From Ammoniphilus sp. YIM 78166 (GTDB lineage Bacteria > Bacillota > Bacilli > Aneurinibacillales > RAOX-1), in NCBI RefSeq assembly GCF_004522215.1, contig NZ_SDLR01000001.1:496001-560000 (forward strand): a stretch of 64,000 nucleotides of DNA. The letters run 5' to 3'. Below are positions 1 to 8,865 of the stretch, piece by piece (the first letter of the stretch is position 1; each line of letters begins with the position of its first letter). The notes beneath the pieces are model-generated. The model saw only the letters and a program-made list of their open reading frames with translations. It ran no database searches and had not been told where the DNA came from. Made by a program: the position numbers and the translations under genes.

Positions 1-695
1 TTTTGGTGGTAGATGATGAGGAAAGGATTCGCAGGCTGCTTCGCATGTATTTAGAAAGAGAAAACTTTCAGATTGATGAAGCAGCTGATGGTGAAAAGGC
101 CCTTGAGCTGGCCATTCATAATGACTATTCGCTGATCTTATTGGATCTTATGATGCCTGGGATGGACGGCATAGAAGTTTGTCAGAAGCTGCGCGAGGTT
201 AAAGCCACACCCGTGATGATGCTCACGGCAAAAGGAGAAGAAGCCAATCGGATTCAAGGCTTCGAAGCGGGGACGGATGATTATGTTGTGAAGCCGTTTA
301 GCCCCCGTGAGGTGGTCTTCCGTGTAAAAGCCTTGCTGCGAAGATCTTCTACGACGGCTTTCCTGAAGACAGATCAATCCACGCATAATGTGTTAGTCTT
401 CCCTCACTTGACCATTGACAACGATGCACATAAAGTCCTTGCCGATGGGGAAGAGGTGAACCTAACGCCAAAGGAGTACGAATTGCTGTTATATTTGGCT
501 CAGAATCCTGATAAGGTCTTTTCAAGAGAGGATTTACTCAAGGACGTTTGGCATTATGAATTTTTCGGAGACCTCAGAACGGTGGATACACATATTAAAC
601 GTCTCCGTGAAAAATTAAATCGCGTATCTGAAGATTCTGCTGCGATGATTACGACAGTATGGGGAATAGGATATAAACTTGAGGTGCCAAGATAG
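1..695 (+). CDS. resD: Response regulator ResD, 5' end cut by the window
   Basis: OmpR/PhoB-family response regulator, DNA-binding partner of the ResE kinase encoded next. In Bacillus ResD controls respiration and anaerobic genes. The reading frame is open at the left edge, so a few N-terminal residues (normally a short strand before VVDDEE) are missing. A receiver domain is seen with the acidic pair in VVDDEE, the phospho-acceptor Asp in LLDLMMPG, the conserved Thr in MLTAKG and Lys in VVKPFS. It is followed by a winged-helix domain (LTPKEYELLLYL, then the TVDTHIKRLREKL recognition helix). Its stop overlaps the resE GTG start by one base, indicating translational coupling. Identity as ResD rather than another OmpR-type regulator rests on overall sequence resemblance and pairing with a ResE-type kinase. 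Confidence 0.9.
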   Translation, partial: LVVDDEERIRRLLRMYLERENFQIDEAADGEKALELAIHNDYSLILLDLMMPGMDGIEVCQKLREVKATPVMMLTAKGEEANRIQGFEAGTDDYVVKPFSPREVVFRVKALLRRSSTTAFLKTDQSTHNVLVFPHLTIDNDAHKVLADGEEVNLTPKEYELLLYLAQNPDKVFSREDLLKDVWHYEFFGDLRTVDTHIKRLREKLNRVSEDSAAMITTVWGIGYKLEVPR

Positions 696-2506
696 TGGTA
701 TGGAATAGTGTAGTTGGTAAACTGTGGATTACAATTATTGGCTTGGTTGCGGTGGTTCTCACCCTGCTGAGCCTTTTGTTGGTTCAGTTCTTGGATCGTT
801 ACTACTTTCAGGTCAATTCAGATAATCTTAAAAACCTAGCCATGCAAATGGCATCCATCATTGAAGAGTATCCCGATGTGGAACATGTGGGAGCGGCAAA
901 GGAGCTGGTGGAAGCCTACAATACGAGCATGATCGTGTTTGGATTGGAGCATATCCAGCCAGCCATTGAGAAAGATCTAACAAGTGTCCCTTATTCCTTG
1001 CTAATAGAAGATGAACGCTTAAAACGAGCTCTCCAAGGGGAGTTGTCACTAGTTCGCGATCGGTTTCCTTTTCAAGTTAAGGATACGAATGAAACGATCA
1101 TGACCGATATTTTAGCGGTAGCGGTTCCCCTGAATATCAACAATCAAATAGCAGGCGCGGTTATCCTCTATCAGAAACTAGATCAACTGGCTGATACAAC
1201 CAAGGAAACAACGAAATATATTTTGTATGCTGCTGCAATTGCCATCTTTTTAACCACCATTTTTGCTTTCTTCTTATCGACAAGAATAACCAATCCATTG
1301 CGTCAAATGAGAAAAGCTGCCGACTCTTTTGCAAGAGGAGACTTTACTACGGAAATCTCGATTCGAAGCAATGACGAGATTGGAGACTTGGCATCTACCT
1401 TTAACCATATGGCTAGACAGCTTGATGATGTAATTCACGCGCTGTCCAGAGAAAAAGAGCAGTTATCAAGCGTACTCCGGAGTATGGTGGATGGTGTAAT
1501 CACAGTAGATATTGAAGGCCGAATCATTATCGCCAATCCACAGGCTGAAGATATGTTTAAGGCATTAGCTTTTGAACAATCCTTACCAGAGTGGAGTGCA
1601 GGTGAGGCGTCGATAGGCAAAAAGCTGCCTGATCCACTCGCCAATTTTAGTCGTACCATCATGGACGAGGAGCATGAAGCTGTTATGGATATTACGGTTC
1701 AAGGACGAACGTGGTCCGTTGTGATGGCGCCTCTATATGATCGCAATCAAGTAGGTGGAGCTGTAGCCGTTTTACGTGATGTGACGAAGGATAGACAGTT
1801 AGACAAACTGAGAAAAGACTTTATTGCCAATGTATCCCATGAGCTGAGGACTCCTTTGGCTATGCTTCAAGGATATAGTGAAGCCATTGTCGATGATATT
1901 GCAGGAGATCCAGAGGAAACGAAGGAATTAGCACAAATTATCCATGATGAATCAGTTAGGATGAGCCGCTTGGTGAATGATCTACTCGACTTGGGAAGAA
2001 TGGACGCTGGTTATGTGGAGTTAAATCGGGAGGATGTACATCTTAAACCTGTTCTGGATAAAATTGTGCGCAAGTTTACAGTGGTTGGAAAAGAGAGAAA
2101 CATTGCCGTTAAAGCAGAATTAGATTTTCCAGATGCGGATGAATTCTGGCTCGATCTAGACCGGATGGAACAAGTGTTTACGAACCTGATTGATAACGCC
2201 CTAAGACATACAGATGCTAAGGGACAGGTAACCGTTTATGCTACGATGAAAGACCAAGGCCTATTTATGGAAGTGCGAGATACGGGCAGTGGGATACCCG
2301 AGGAGGATCTCCCGTTTGTTTTCGAGCGATTCTATAAATCGGATAAAGCAAGAACGAGGGGCAGATCGGGAACCGGTTTAGGATTATCCATCGTGAAACA
2401 GATCGTGTCGGCCCATGGAGGTCAGATTTCTGTGCATAGCAAGCTAGGGGAAGGGACGACATTTTCCATTCATATCCCGAAAGAAGAGAGAAATGTGCTA
2501 CAATAA
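695..2506 (+). CDS. resE: Sensor histidine kinase ResE
   Basis: Membrane sensor kinase, 603 aa, partner of ResD. Order of parts: TM1 about residues 8-32, an extracytoplasmic segment of about 140 residues, TM2 about 175-196, HAMP linker about 197-250, PAS domain about 255-365, HisKA with phospho-acceptor His382 in the NVSHELRTP motif, then an HATPase domain with N-box (NLIDNALRHT), G1 (DTGSGIP), F-box (FERFYKSD) and G2 (GTGLGLSIVKQI). All catalytic motifs are intact. It starts with GTG overlapping the resD stop. In B. subtilis ResE responds to oxygen limitation and nitric oxide; the signal here is inferred from family only. Confidence 0.9.
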   Translation: MVWNSVVGKLWITIIGLVAVVLTLLSLLLVQFLDRYYFQVNSDNLKNLAMQMASIIEEYPDVEHVGAAKELVEAYNTSMIVFGLEHIQPAIEKDLTSVPYSLLIEDERLKRALQGELSLVRDRFPFQVKDTNETIMTDILAVAVPLNINNQIAGAVILYQKLDQLADTTKETTKYILYAAAIAIFLTTIFAFFLSTRITNPLRQMRKAADSFARGDFTTEISIRSNDEIGDLASTFNHMARQLDDVIHALSREKEQLSSVLRSMVDGVITVDIEGRIIIANPQAEDMFKALAFEQSLPEWSAGEASIGKKLPDPLANFSRTIMDEEHEAVMDITVQGRTWSVVMAPLYDRNQVGGAVAVLRDVTKDRQLDKLRKDFIANVSHELRTPLAMLQGYSEAIVDDIAGDPEETKELAQIIHDESVRMSRLVNDLLDLGRMDAGYVELNREDVHLKPVLDKIVRKFTVVGKERNIAVKAELDFPDADEFWLDLDRMEQVFTNLIDNALRHTDAKGQVTVYATMKDQGLFMEVRDTGSGIPEEDLPFVFERFYKSDKARTRGRSGTGLGLSIVKQIVSAHGGQISVHSKLGEGTTFSIHIPKEERNVLQ

Positions 2507-2521
2507 AGGTAAGAAATAGGC

Positions 2522-2547
2522 AAGGCTGGCGCAGGCCAGCCTTTTTT
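2522..2547 (+). terminator. Intrinsic terminator after resE
   Basis: GC-rich hairpin (arms AAGGCTGGC and GCCAGCCTT, 4-nt loop) running into six T residues, directly after resE. It ends the resDE transcript. Confidence 0.85.
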
Positions 2548-2564
2548 GAATAGGAGCTGTTAGG

Positions 2565-3692
2565 ATGCTGAAGATGATCTTGTTTGATGTCGATGGTGTA
2601 CTTTTAAGTGAGGAGCGCTATTTCGATGCAAGTGCGCTAACCGTATGGGAGTTATTAATCAGTCCAAATTATCTCGGGTTGAATAAAGAAGGCTTTAGCC
2701 CCTCTCCAAAGGAGCAGGAAATCCGTCGCTTGCGGGAAACGGTATTCGCCCAAGATGAGGTATTGGATTTTATGAAAACTCGCGGTATTAACGCCAACTG
2801 GGATATGGTGTATCTATCGTTTGCCCATCAATTGATCCGTCTCATGGAAGGGATAAAAGACACCCATCAGGAAGAGATTGAGAGCTTGTTGAGTCAAGAA
2901 ATAGAAAGAGAATCCATTCAGAAGCTTGGCAAGCTCCTGGGCAATAACACTAGTTCACTCGATTATGTTTCGTTTATTGCCGATTTTAAAGTAAGTCGGG
3001 CGGAAAAACAAGAGCTCCTTCTTTATTTGAATGATCTCGCAGAGCTAAGATTAGGCGTTAAAACAACGGTGTTCGGCCGAAACAGCAAACTATGGGAGCT
3101 CTGTCAAGAAACGTTTCAGGAATGGTATCTTGGTGATGACTTAGTCGCTCAGGATATTGGACGAGAAACTTACCAAAAAGGGAAAAAAGGTTTCCTAAGC
3201 GATGAAATCCCTATTGTCCCACCGAAGGAAATGGCGGAAACACTCGCGATATTGAAGGATAAGGGAATTATACTGGGAATTGGGACAGGCAGACCGTCTA
3301 TTGAGACGCTGGTTCCGCTAGAGGAAATGGGGTTGCTGCAATACTTTGACCCCGATCGAATTGTCACGGCTTCGCATGTACTAACGGCAGAACAGGAATA
3401 CCCTGACCACGCCCCTTTAGCGAAGCCTCAGCCATTCACTTATGTAAAAGGCTGGCTCAGTCTAGCCGTAGCGAACCAGGAGTGTATGGAGTATGCTCTG
3501 CCGCTAATAAACGGGGAAGAGCTATTAATTGTAGGAGATTCGATTGCGGACTATATGGCTGCGAAGAGTATGGGTTGCCGTTTTGCCGCAACACTTACCG
3601 GTCTGACTGGTCAAGAGGCAAGGGAGAAATTTATACAGCTAAAGGCAGATTATATTTTAAACGATATGCGCGAAGTACGTTCGATCGTGTAG
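2565..3692 (+). CDS. HAD-superfamily hydrolase with a large cap insertion
   Basis: Probable phosphatase of the haloacid dehalogenase superfamily, 375 aa, substrate unknown. Motif I is at the N-terminus (FDVDGV, nucleophile Asp8 and acid/base Asp10); a motif II-like GIGTGRPS and a motif IV block (IVGDSIADYMAAKSMG) are in the C-terminal third. About 200 residues between motifs I and II form an unusually large, mostly helical cap, so the protein is much longer than ordinary phosphoglycolate phosphatases (about 215 aa). It is flanked upstream by the resE terminator and followed after about 50 bp by a small gene. Cytoplasmic: no signal or membrane segment. A specific substrate cannot be named. Confidence 0.75.
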   Translation: MLKMILFDVDGVLLSEERYFDASALTVWELLISPNYLGLNKEGFSPSPKEQEIRRLRETVFAQDEVLDFMKTRGINANWDMVYLSFAHQLIRLMEGIKDTHQEEIESLLSQEIERESIQKLGKLLGNNTSSLDYVSFIADFKVSRAEKQELLLYLNDLAELRLGVKTTVFGRNSKLWELCQETFQEWYLGDDLVAQDIGRETYQKGKKGFLSDEIPIVPPKEMAETLAILKDKGIILGIGTGRPSIETLVPLEEMGLLQYFDPDRIVTASHVLTAEQEYPDHAPLAKPQPFTYVKGWLSLAVANQECMEYALPLINGEELLIVGDSIADYMAAKSMGCRFAATLTGLTGQEAREKFIQLKADYILNDMREVRSIV

Positions 3693-3743
3693 CACGCAAG
3701 GATCCTCTCTCATATACTCAATAGTACGAAGGGATGGGTCTTC

Positions 3744-4028
3744 ATGAAAAAAACCACATTAAAGATTGTTCGTACCGTTCGATATCCTTTCTACCATGCA
3801 AGGCTAGAGGAGAACGAAGAACAATTTCTAGATGAAGAATATAGAATGGTATGGGATGAAGCGGAAAATCAACAGATGGAGTTTACACTCGAAGATCGCA
3901 TTGAAATATTAAAGCTGCTGACCTGCGTCCGATGTATCCATTGGGAGGGTGTAGATTACTTTTACTGTGTAGATGTTGATGCCTATTGGGAGGAGCTTGC
4001 CATTCTTCTTGATGCCAAAGGAAAATGA
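3744..4028 (+). CDS. Conserved-looking acidic small protein of unknown function
   Basis: 94-aa protein that I do not recognise. A ribosome binding site (GAAGGGATGGG) precedes the ATG and codon use looks normal. The sequence is acidic and aromatic-rich, with a basic N-terminal strand (KKTTLKIVRTVRYPFY), a Glu-rich middle and two Cys close together (CVRCIHW), followed by a third in YFYCVDVD. No membrane segment or signal peptide. It may be co-transcribed with the upstream HAD gene (52 bp gap) and ends at a strong hairpin. Confidence 0.6.
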   Translation: MKKTTLKIVRTVRYPFYHARLEENEEQFLDEEYRMVWDEAENQQMEFTLEDRIEILKLLTCVRCIHWEGVDYFYCVDVDAYWEELAILLDAKGK

Positions 4029-4065
4029 ATGAAGGGGTTTAGCCTAGGTGCTAAACCCCTTCATT
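4028..4065. terminator. Bidirectional hairpin between convergent genes
   Basis: Near-perfect 15-bp inverted repeat (AATGAAGGGGTTTAG and its complement, 8-nt loop) between the 94-aa gene and convergent serA. It probably terminates both transcripts, although the T-runs are short. Confidence 0.7.
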
Positions 4066-4071
4066 TAGGTT

Positions 4072-5658
4072 TTAGGTTAATTCAATTTCTGTTACGCTGA
4101 TAATCTCGCTAAGCTCTCCTAAGCTATCAAGGACATCAGGAGATACTTGACGGTCAACAGAAAGGATCATAATGGCATTTCCACCGATGTCGCGGCGTCC
4201 TACTTGCATGGTTGCAATATTGACATCATTGTTACCAAGCATGGTTCCCACGCGTCCGATCGCTCCAGGACGGTCGGTATGGTTAATTAGTATCAAGTGG
4301 CCCTTCGGTTGAATGTCCACAGAATATTCGTCAACCTTAACAATACGTGCACCATATCCGTTAAGAAGAGTACCAGCAACCTTCTTTTCTTCCTGGTTTG
4401 TCTTTAACGTAACCGTTACAAGGCTGCTAAATCCTTTGTTTGCAGATGATTTCTGTTCCACAACCGAAATTTCGCGCGATTTAGCCAAGTGTGGAGCGTT
4501 TACGTAGTTGACGCTGTCACCTAAGTGATAAGACAGAGCGCCTTTTAATACGGTTCTTGTAAGAGCTGCTGTATCTACTTCCGTTAGTTCACCGGAGTAC
4601 GTAACGGTAACTTCTTTTAAGCCGCCGACCGCCGTTTGGGCTACAAAGTGTCCAAGCTTCTCTGCCAATTTGAAATAAGGCTCTAGCTTCTCCATTACGT
4701 CCGCAGGAACGGAAGGAAGGTTCACGGCATTTTTGAATGGTTCGTTTCTTAAAACATGAAGAATTTCTTCGGATACATCAATGGCCACGTTCTCTTGCGC
4801 CTCAACAGTGGAAGCACCCAAGTGAGGGGTTACAATCACCTGCGGCAAGGTAAGAAGCGGATTCTCCACTGGAGGTTCGACTTCAAATACGTCTAGAGCA
4901 GCTCCAGCCACTTTACCACTAACAATCGCTTCATATAACGCTTTTTCTTCGATAATGCCACCGCGTGCACAGTTGACGATACGGACTCCATCCTTCATCT
5001 TAGCAAAGCGGTCACTGTTAATGATATACTTCGTTTCTTTGGTTAGTGGAGTATGAACCGTGATAAAGTCAGCTACGCTAACGAGCTCATCAATGGTTGC
5101 AGGAGTAATACCCAATTTCTTGGCGCGATCTTCCGTTAAGAAAGGATCATAGGCTACAACATTCATATTAAAGACCTTAGCACGTTTTGCTACTTCCGCT
5201 CCGATTCTTCCTAAACCTACAACGCCCAGGGTTTTGCCGCTAAGCTCAACTCCCACGAAGGTTTTACGATCCCATTCGCCTCTCATCATGGAGTAGTAAG
5301 CATGGGGAATGCGGCGAGCTAGGCCCATAATCATAGCAAAGGTGTGTTCTGCCGTAGAAATGGTGTTGCCATCTGGAGCGTTGATAACGACAACACCTTG
5401 GTTTGTAGCGGCAGGGATGTTAATGTTATCGACACCCACACCCGCTCTACCGATTGCACGAAGACGAGTGCCTGCTTCAATAATGGCAGGAGTGACTTTG
5501 GTCTGGCTTCGTACAAGCAAAGCATCATATTCAGGAATGATGTTAATGAGCTCTTGTTCGGATAATCCTGTCTGCTTAACTACCTCGACGTCTTCTGCCT
5601 CAAGCAGCTTTTGTAAACCTAGATCACTTAAAGGGTCGCTAACTAAAACTTTAAACAT
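4072..5658 (-). CDS. serA: D-3-phosphoglycerate dehydrogenase
   Basis: First enzyme of serine synthesis, oxidising 3-phosphoglycerate to 3-phosphohydroxypyruvate with NAD. 528 aa, the long type with an intervening domain and a C-terminal ACT domain. Seen in order: N-terminal catalytic half with GRAGVGVDNI, Rossmann motif GVVGLGRIG, catalytic Arg in NCARGGII, Glu in DVFEVEPP, His in TPHLGAST, then a substrate-binding insert from about residue 320 and an ACT domain from about 455 (HTDRPGAIGRVG). A T-box lies immediately upstream, so expression should respond to serine tRNA charging. Monocistronic, convergent with the gene at 3744. Confidence 0.97.
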   Translation of the reverse strand: MFKVLVSDPLSDLGLQKLLEAEDVEVVKQTGLSEQELINIIPEYDALLVRSQTKVTPAIIEAGTRLRAIGRAGVGVDNINIPAATNQGVVVINAPDGNTISTAEHTFAMIMGLARRIPHAYYSMMRGEWDRKTFVGVELSGKTLGVVGLGRIGAEVAKRAKVFNMNVVAYDPFLTEDRAKKLGITPATIDELVSVADFITVHTPLTKETKYIINSDRFAKMKDGVRIVNCARGGIIEEKALYEAIVSGKVAGAALDVFEVEPPVENPLLTLPQVIVTPHLGASTVEAQENVAIDVSEEILHVLRNEPFKNAVNLPSVPADVMEKLEPYFKLAEKLGHFVAQTAVGGLKEVTVTYSGELTEVDTAALTRTVLKGALSYHLGDSVNYVNAPHLAKSREISVVEQKSSANKGFSSLVTVTLKTNQEEKKVAGTLLNGYGARIVKVDEYSVDIQPKGHLILINHTDRPGAIGRVGTMLGNNDVNIATMQVGRRDIGGNAIMILSVDRQVSPDVLDSLGELSEIISVTEIELT

Positions 5659-5724
5659 AAATAATCTTCTCCTTTTGTATATTAATGGATAAAAGCTTTA
5701 ATACAGAGAAATGAAAGCGTATAG

Positions 5725-6000
5725 AAAAACCTCTCGCCTCCTTACTAGAACTGTGTACGTCTTAGTAAGGGACGGAGAGGTTGTATCTGACTCCGTGGTG
5801 CCACCCTTGTTCGCCATCACCTCGCGGTGAAAAGCCTTAGCTGGTCAATGACCACTGCATATAACGGTGCAACCGTCTAGTCCTACATCCCTCACGGGCT
5901 CAGAATAGAAACTCAGAAGCGCTCGATTATCGGTAAAATCACCGGTTCGCAGCAACCACCGGCTCTCTGAAGATTCCATCCGTTAATCCTCTTCCTCAAC
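5725..6000 (-). promoter_or_regulatory. T-box riboswitch of serA, probably serine-specific
   Basis: Tandem signals on the minus strand: the T-box core AGGGTGGCACCACGG (complement of 5793-5807), a terminator hairpin whose arms span 5730-5780 and end in a U-run at 5725-5729, and a 5' stem I region beginning near 5998. In the stem I 3' side, next to the CTTCTGAGT segment, the sequence ATCGAGCGC places AGC (complement of 5921-5923) in the position expected for a specifier; AGC is a serine codon, matching serA. Established mechanism: uncharged tRNA binds specifier and T-box and stabilises the antiterminator. The exact specifier is inferred by eye. Confidence 0.9.
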
Positions 6001-6041
6001 GTTTTTTTAAATTTACAAAAAGTTGTTTTTAATTGATTAAT

Positions 6042-6070
6042 AATGTAACATGCCTCGTACATTCAGTCAA
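6042..6070 (-). promoter_or_regulatory. Candidate sigma-A promoter of serA
   Basis: On the minus strand, TTGACT (complement of 6065-6070), a 17-bp spacer and TACATT (complement of 6042-6047) with an upstream TG. The predicted start near 6035 gives a leader that just includes the T-box. Confidence 0.5.
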
Positions 6071-6233
6071 GTGTCTAATGTCTGTATTAAATTCTTAACA
6101 TTACGTATTGAATTATAGAATATTGTTCGTCATTTTGCAAGACCCACATTCGGGGTTACACTACTCTAGTTTGTCTGGATTCAGGAAGATTATGCTAGAA
6201 TAGGGGGTAGTGACGTTTGTGGAGGAAGAGAGT

Positions 6234-7034
6234 ATGGACTTTATTGTTGGCTTTATTTTGAGTACGATCATTGCTGTGCTGTCGATGCGACGCCAATCAC
6301 TCTCACAAAGCGGGATGTTCGCCGCGATTGCAGTAGGTACGATTATTTATTCTTTTGGGTCATTATTCTGGTATGGGGTACTGTTGGCGTTTTTTATATC
6401 TTCAAGCGCTCTTTCCCATTTTAAGAAAGAAAGGAAAAAAGGAGCCGAGAACCTGTTTGCTAAAACAGGCAAAAGAGATGCCAGTCAAGTATTTGCAAAC
6501 GGGGGGCTGGCAGCCATTCTAGTCGTTTTGGCGTGGTTGAGCGTGGAGGCAACCGGAATCATGTACTTTTATCTAGGGGTCATGGCAACGGTAAATGCGG
6601 ATACGTGGGGAACGGAGATTGGTGTGTTGTCGAAGAGACTGCCTCGACATATTCTAACCGGGAAGAAACTAATCGCTGGAGTGTCTGGAGGAATAAGCCT
6701 ACTTGGGACTTTTGCGTCGCTCCTAGGAGCCTTCTTTATTGGGGGGGTAGCAACTATCCTTCGTTACCTAGAAGCAAGTGTATGGGAGTGGCAATGGATG
6801 GCGATAGGAAGCATAGCTGGGCTAATAGGAGCCTTTTTGGATAGTGTATTGGGGGCTACCGTTCAGCGTATGTATGTCTGCTCGCAGTGTAATCGTGAAA
6901 CGGAAAAAGCAGTTCATTGTGGAGAATCCTGCAGACCGATCCGGGGTTATCGCTTTGCAACTAATGATCTTATTAATGCCCTGAGTTCATTAGGAGGCGG
7001 CGTATTGGCTTGGGTAATGTGGAGCTATTTCTAA
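6234..7034 (+). CDS. DUF92 family integral membrane protein
   Basis: About 266 aa, multi-spanning membrane protein of the DUF92/TMEM19 family. Family features visible: the ANGGLAAIL segment, NADTWGTEIGVLS, and a C-terminal VNPGTNG-like end replaced here by a cytoplasmic loop with CSQCNRETEKAVHCGESC, then ATNDLINALSSLGGGVLA. Six or seven hydrophobic stretches are seen. The Cys-rich loop (four Cys in about 20 residues) is a possible metal site. The ATG at 6234 is preferred over an upstream in-frame GTG at 6210 because GGAGGAAG lies just in front of it. Function unknown. In plants and cyanobacteria related proteins include phytyl-phosphate kinases (VTE6-type), so an isoprenoid-phosphate role is possible but unproven. 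Confidence 0.85.
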   Translation: MDFIVGFILSTIIAVLSMRRQSLSQSGMFAAIAVGTIIYSFGSLFWYGVLLAFFISSSALSHFKKERKKGAENLFAKTGKRDASQVFANGGLAAILVVLAWLSVEATGIMYFYLGVMATVNADTWGTEIGVLSKRLPRHILTGKKLIAGVSGGISLLGTFASLLGAFFIGGVATILRYLEASVWEWQWMAIGSIAGLIGAFLDSVLGATVQRMYVCSQCNRETEKAVHCGESCRPIRGYRFATNDLINALSSLGGGVLAWVMWSYF

Positions 7035-7046
7035 GAAAAATAAAAA

Positions 7047-7140
7047 GGGCCACGAGAGTGGCCCAATTTAGCAGTGAATCCAAACTTTCCTATCGGCATA
7101 ACCCCCGAAGGGGGAAACTTCCTTTAGGGGAAGTTTTTTT
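7047..7140 (+). terminator. Hairpins downstream of the DUF92 gene
   Basis: Three successive inverted repeats: GGGCCAC/GTGGCCC (7047-7064), CCCCC/GGGGG (7102-7114) and AAACTTCC/GGAAGTTT (7115-7136) ending in a T-run. Only the last has the plus-strand T-run of an intrinsic terminator. The others may also serve the convergent ferredoxin gene. Confidence 0.7.
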
Positions 7141-7153
7141 ATATTATAAAAAA

Positions 7154-7429
<276 letters not shown>

Positions 7430-7600
7430 TCAATATACATTGTATTCATATCCAGGCAAAAGATCAAGAAGGTGGGTAAAAATATTTTTTCAGGAAAAAA
7501 AATAGGATTACCCTATCAAATCAAGAAGAATTTTGTCGGTTATGGTACAATGAGGTAGATATGGCAATGTCTTTAGCTTGCGTAGATAGGATGATTGGTT

Positions 7601-8185
7601 ATGGACCCAAGAATTCAACAAATGGATGATCGACTTCTATTGCTTAACTTATATCTCACGCAGGCGATTGCTCTTGTACTGGGCTTTTTAGGACTTTATT
7701 TTTTTTACCTTAGGCAAGGCGTTTCTTTCACATCTCTGTTTAGTCTCGGGGAAAACGGATATAGCACTCTTGGCTGGGCTCTTTTGCTTGCTGCCCTTAT
7801 TATTGTGATAGAAGTCTGCCTGGTCTATTCCTTGCCTGCTACTTATTTTGACGATGGGGGGATTAATAAAAAGCTGTTCTCTAATCGGACTGTAGGGCAT
7901 ATCATCGTCATGACTGCCATTGTAGCGTTCTGTGAAGAACTTCTTTTTCGCTTAGTTCTCCAAGATCAAATTGGACTTTTTTGGACTAGTGTCATTTTTG
8001 CCTTTGTACATATAAGGTATATTTCCAAGTGGGTGATGTTTACAACGGTTTTTCTAGTAAGTCTTTCTTTCGGCTGGCTATATATTTATACAGGTAGTGT
8101 AATTGCTCCCATGGTCAGCCATTTTGTAGTGGATCTCATTTTGGCCTTGTTTATTCGATTTGACTTGCTGAAGGATAAAAAGTGA
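7601..8185 (+). CDS. CPBP family intramembrane metalloprotease
   Basis: About 194 aa, membrane protein of the CPBP (CaaX protease/bacteriocin-processing, Abi) family. Motifs in place: EELLFR (Glu112, Glu113, Arg117), FAFVH (His137), and SHFVVD (His174), the conserved putative metal ligands. Roughly five to six hydrophobic segments. The ATG at 7601 is preferred to the in-frame TTG at 7595 because the only AGGA box leaves a 9-nt gap to it. Followed after 24 bp by the LysM gene, perhaps co-transcribed. The substrate is unknown; relatives act in anti-sigma factor processing or bacteriocin immunity. Confidence 0.85.
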   Translation: MDPRIQQMDDRLLLLNLYLTQAIALVLGFLGLYFFYLRQGVSFTSLFSLGENGYSTLGWALLLAALIIVIEVCLVYSLPATYFDDGGINKKLFSNRTVGHIIVMTAIVAFCEELLFRLVLQDQIGLFWTSVIFAFVHIRYISKWVMFTTVFLVSLSFGWLYIYTGSVIAPMVSHFVVDLILALFIRFDLLKDKK

Positions 8186-8209
8186 TGTTGGAATGATGAG
8201 GAGACAAGA

Positions 8210-8827
8210 ATGGAATTAAGAAGAGTGAAGAAAAGTCCAGATGAAAGAAAAGACCAAGAACAGGAGAAAATGATTGTAGAAGTTGAGGATATGGAAGAAG
8301 AGGCGAGTGCTGGTTCAAAGATTCCTCCTAGGAGTGCAATCCATGGAAGAAAGCAGAAACCAACTAACCCGAATAGACGCGGACGTGTTTTAGCCTTGCT
8401 GCTTCTTCCTATCTTTCTGTGCGGTGCCGTTTGGTGGTACTTCGGAGAGACCATCGTAAATTATGAAGCATCATCATCGCCCCCATCACCAGCGTTGCGA
8501 CTGGAGAAGGAGGAACCTTCTGTTGACTCTATAGCTCCTGTTCAAGCAGAGACTAAGCCAGAGGTGGAGGAGCCGACTGAGCCTCCAGCAGCACAAGTAG
8601 AAGAGAAACCAACAGCTCCACCTGCTGTACCCGCGCCTGCGAAGCCTGCCTATGATCGGATTACCAAGCATAAGGTTGAGGTAGGCGAAACCCTATACAG
8701 AATTTCACTACGCTACTATTCTACGGGTAAATATGCAGATTTCTTAGGACGTCATAATAAGCTTAAACAGCCTTCAGACCTCGTTTCCGGCACTACCATC
8801 GAGGTCCCGTTTCCGCCGGTAAGGTAA
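8210..8827 (+). CDS. Single-pass membrane protein with C-terminal LysM domain
   Basis: 205 aa. Highly charged N-terminal cytoplasmic part (residues 1-58), one membrane segment about 60-80 (VLALLLLPIFLCGAVWWYF), a Pro/Glu/Ala-rich linker about 85-150, and a LysM motif about 152-203 (HKVEVGETLYRISLRYY ... GTTIEVPFP). Topology suggests cytoplasmic N-terminus and a wall-facing LysM that binds peptidoglycan. No catalytic domain, so it is more likely a wall anchor or assembly factor than an enzyme. Good RBS (GAGGAG). Lies between the CPBP gene and the Ppx gene. Confidence 0.85.
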   Translation: MELRRVKKSPDERKDQEQEKMIVEVEDMEEEASAGSKIPPRSAIHGRKQKPTNPNRRGRVLALLLLPIFLCGAVWWYFGETIVNYEASSSPPSPALRLEKEEPSVDSIAPVQAETKPEVEEPTEPPAAQVEEKPTAPPAVPAPAKPAYDRITKHKVEVGETLYRISLRYYSTGKYADFLGRHNKLKQPSDLVSGTTIEVPFPPVR

Positions 8828-8865
8828 ACGGCTGAAGTCAGATTCCAATAAAGTAGGGAATGAAC

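Noticed and set aside
3482..3724. 80-aa plus-strand ORF
   Set aside because: Alternate frame of the HAD gene end; no RBS, unlike protein composition.
5309..5692. 127-aa plus-strand ORF
   Set aside because: Antisense to the serA N-terminal coding region; serA is certain.
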